Assembly (NCBI GenBank): GCA_017538775.1
Contig: JAFYIF010000072.1
Span: 1 to 7,192 of the forward strand
Length of the DNA: 7,192 bases
From: Oscillospiraceae bacterium
GTDB lineage: Bacteria > Bacillota > Clostridia > Oscillospirales > Oscillospiraceae
Direction of reading: 5' to 3'
The notes beneath the pieces were generated by a model that was not told the DNA's origin, did not search any database, and was given only the letters and a program-made list of their open reading frames with translations. The position numbers and the translations under genes were made by a program. Numbering within the stretch: the stretch's first letter is position 1; the number at the start of each line of letters is the position of its first letter. Positions 6,301-7,192 of this stretch are shown piece after piece.

Positions 6301-7155
6301 CGCTTCCAGGCCATCCACCAGGCTGCCCGGGACTCCCTGGACGAGTTGCAGCGGATCGACGGCAAACTGGCGGAGATGGAAAGCTGGAAGCACGAGCAGG
6401 ACGAGATGGACCGGAAAATCAAGCGCTTCCTGATGCTGGACATGATGGGCTATCTCACCCGGGACCAGGAAAGCGCAGTCAAGGTCCAGCTGCGCTTCAC
6501 CTACAAGGGCAAAGACATGAAGATCCAGGTCTGCGACATGGATTCCCATTACCGCATGGCCCCGGAGTATCAGGTCTTCCGCTCTCTGGATGAGATCGAC
6601 AGGCAGCAGATGGAGGCCCTGGAAGCGGAGATCGCCAAAAAGTACAAGGCTCCCCTGGCAAGCTGGAGGACCCCGCTGCAAGGCATGGTGGATGCCTTTA
6701 CCGAGGAACGCATCGAGCGGATGGAGACCCTGTTTTCCAACGATGTCAACCGGGAGGCAATTCCCGCTTTCTACCGCAGTCTGAGAACCATGGCGCAGGA
6801 GGAACTGATGATCCTTCCGCAAAAGCAAGCGGAAGAAACGAAAGCGGAAGAAACCGTTTCTTCCGATCAAACGAATCTTGACACGAGCTGGAAATGCAAA
6901 TGCGGCACGCTGAATGCGGGCACGGACCTCTGGTGCGGGGAATGCGGAAGAGAAAAGCCCAAGCCCTTGAAGGAGAGCTGGACTTGCAAAAACGGCCATA
7001 TCGTCCCCTGGACCAAAAAGTTCTGCACCCAGTGCGGACCCAAAGGCGGACAGCGGCCGGATCTGATCCTGAAAGCATGGGAATGCCCCTCCTGCGGCAC
7101 CCAAAACGAAGCCGGAGACGCCTGGTGCGGAGAATGCGGAAGCCCGAGACCCTGA
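3382..7155 (+). CDS. Tubulin/FtsZ-superfamily GTPase with C-terminal triple zinc ribbon
   Basis: 1257 residues. The N-terminal third is a tubulin-like GTP-binding fold. A first strand leads into GIGGTG (31-36), and the signature glycine loop GGTGSGS (179-185) follows a strand ending in FTGI, matching the GGGTG[ST]G phosphate loop of FtsZ and tubulin. N233 in NGYAAL resembles the helix-7 Asn that contacts the guanine base. The long middle is not FtsZ-like: it includes a strongly helical part at about 520-625, a mixed part with SGIPLYAYQGI (806-816) and GLHLHE (830-835), and a charged, likely coiled-coil helix at about 968-1020. A Glu/Lys-rich linker (about 1145-1165) leads to three zinc ribbons with Cys pairs near 1172/1185, 1202/1215 and 1235/1249. 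No signal peptide or membrane helix is seen, so it is cytoplasmic. It fits the large bacterial tubulin-like proteins that occur beside VWA genes and are proposed, not proven, to act in membrane remodelling. The GTPase fold is well supported; polymer formation and partners are inferred. Confidence 0.92.
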   Translation: MYNALLLSEGGGIISQSSVSPQMGTACLMIGIGGTGLVALRRVKKEVYQHLEPDDPNAAIPRYSKLAFLGIDTDTDDLTVENPDITELQADEQWSVNIPSLGFMLKSKETKKDPCLSWLSTNIQMQGDKGAGGNRQAGRFCLFKRAGALRTKLDQLIKQTMAASGKANIQVHVFTGISGGTGSGSFLDVCYILRDLLKDINSTVCGYFFLADTQLYREGIRGNTPVENFNKRNGYAALRDLDYCMSIPSSGNVFQEDYAPGFHVESRLAPVDLCHLISATDTNGVIKPDGFVYSMNVVAEYVLTYLSDVNATESEKQNDSKGLTIEGFTVNVNQALSTIKPRIGAERKYNIVGASSAELPLTHIGTYLASVTYSKMKPSLGRHSSKLLCDQFAQRIGCITAGLIGELSRGVSSSIHFNPEMEKYDALPETLQDWNKLPSSLHGPIEACRTTALGKIQANFAAQCRDLDSYDARHNAAIESPTFVLRLFNALVATALNPAEGPTMAADLLHGNGIHDLRAVLKGIEKDISEKEENFKLNERLRIQDIINAAHKYNSSVVGWKKKLEAYQDACTEYTRLQINLELCAKLKNLIPVLERLLDAMYRNYFEPLASMLAELTQTFDMNLRWLADPKHKQNESFSWRIFEYDDVKEELDTTVLRFQDMSVEHQNFMDYLLENYREWSANGRSSYRIAHCVNAYMVQRFRETLTRTVDNFLLSAYRLNDENALPGVIQKKLLNAVTLKASPLFWKNPTFQLDDTTTVSNNVLSIPAGSAAIDSAAKDYSASTPNVIVRRSTLADRVSCLRFVSGIPLYAYQGIEALKGPYDSSNDPGLHLHERDVNWRQTLPSPVPYSVLAIHQKTTQEEDALAALYDRAVRERVVCPQSPKYPDSYVVRRLPNTEGMVSAYQKDLYDFAGKLNLADLEHDILQLKLQRESLLPETVPELESLPLLNDGYRDAENPDLDATETVRKDYFIRFQAIHQAARDSLDELQRIDGKLAEMESWKHEQDEMDRKIKRFLMLDMMGYLTRDQESAVKVQLRFTYKGKDMKIQVCDMDSHYRMAPEYQVFRSLDEIDRQQMEALEAEIAKKYKAPLASWRTPLQGMVDAFTEERIERMETLFSNDVNREAIPAFYRSLRTMAQEELMILPQKQAEETKAEETVSSDQTNLDTSWKCKCGTLNAGTDLWCGECGREKPKPLKESWTCKNGHIVPWTKKFCTQCGPKGGQRPDLILKAWECPSCGTQNEAGDAWCGECGSPRP
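6814..6865 (+). repeat. Nested direct and inverted repeats in the linker of the tubulin-like gene
   Basis: A 13-bp direct repeat (AAGCGGAAGAAAC) occurs at 6827-6839 and 6842-6854, a 15-nt period that encodes the doubled AEET peptide. Its second copy forms a perfect 10-bp inverted repeat with 6856-6865 (CGGAAGAAAC / GTTTCTTCCG, one base between). Its first copy can also pair with CTTCCGC at 6814-6820 across an 8-nt loop. The region codes for the flexible linker before the zinc ribbons, where sequence is least constrained. Confidence 0.7.
6889..7155 (+). other. Triple zinc-ribbon domain of the tubulin-like protein
   Basis: Three Cys modules each begin with Trp. Ribbon 1 has C1172-x-C1174 and C1185-x-x-C1188, with one residue fewer than usual in the first knuckle. 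Ribbon 2 has C1202, H1206 (in CKNGH) and C1215-x-x-C1218, so a His appears to replace the second Cys. Ribbon 3 is canonical, with C1235-x-x-C1238 and C1249-x-x-C1252. Ribbons 1 and 3 share the WCGECG knuckle and a T-x-N-x-G-x-x-W core, which suggests internal duplication. Such ribbons usually mediate protein or nucleic-acid contacts; the partner is unknown. Confidence 0.85.
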
Positions 7156-7192
7156 GCGGCAGGACGATTCCGTTTTTCAAAAAACAGAGCAA
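7156..7192 (+). other. Downstream non-coding end of window
   Basis: The 37 bases after the stop hold an A/T run (GTTTTTCAAAAAAC at 7172-7185) but no GC-rich stem in front of it. No gene start is visible before the window ends, so whether the operon continues cannot be judged. Confidence 0.4.

Noticed and set aside
3364..7104. 1246-residue open frame on the minus strand
   Set aside because: It is codon-aligned with the tubulin-like gene and open only because that gene lacks TTA, CTA and TCA codons. It starts at a TTG, has no ribosome-binding site that I can see, and its protein shows no recognisable motif.
7172..7185. Possible terminator or palindrome GTTTTTCAAAAAAC
   Set aside because: It is an A/T-only palindrome with a 2-nt centre and no GC-rich stem or following T-run, so it is not an intrinsic terminator.
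1..7192. CRISPR arrays, tRNA or rRNA genes, insertion sequences, attachment sites
   Set aside because: None seen: no regularly spaced repeats, no transposase or integrase-like protein, no terminal inverted repeats, and no cloverleaf-like segment in the short non-coding gaps.

Overview
The window holds one same-strand gene cluster: the tail of an unrecognised gene, a small single-pass membrane protein, a large von Willebrand factor A (VWA) surface/membrane protein, and a 1257-residue tubulin/FtsZ-superfamily protein ending in three zinc ribbons. All genes are on the + strand with short gaps (94, 6 and 49 nt). No strong promoter or terminator is visible between them, so they are probably one transcript. 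The sequence is GC-rich, purine-rich Shine-Dalgarno sites precede the genes, and the VWA protein has a Gram-positive-style layout (signal peptide, long extracellular part, one membrane helix, short cytoplasmic tail). This suggests a GC-rich Firmicute, perhaps a gut-type clostridium. That is an inference from style, not from a marker gene.

Layout: 2-295 is the 3' end (or all) of an unknown ORF, with a small hairpin over its stop codon. 390-857 encodes a 155-residue membrane protein (one helix, Cys-rich patch, soluble cytoplasmic tail). 864-3332 encodes an 822-residue protein with a signal peptide, a VWA domain with an intact MIDAS metal site, a beta-rich middle, two tandem cadherin-like modules, a membrane helix and a Gly-rich cytoplasmic tail. 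3382-7155 encodes the tubulin-like protein: an N-terminal GTP-binding fold with GIGGTG and GGTGSGS glycine loops, a very long helical/mixed extension, and a Cys-rich tail. The last 37 nt are non-coding as far as can be seen.

How they may work together: a metal-dependent adhesion or sensing module outside the cell is joined through one membrane helix to a cytoplasmic tail, and the next gene encodes a tubulin-family GTPase. A pairing of VWA and FtsZ-like proteins was proposed from comparative genomics (as I recall, Makarova and Koonin 2010) to be part of a multicomponent membrane-remodelling system that has not been characterised experimentally. This window looks like a Gram-positive version of that system, with an extra small membrane protein, cadherin-like modules and a triple zinc-ribbon tail. 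It is the most interesting content here.
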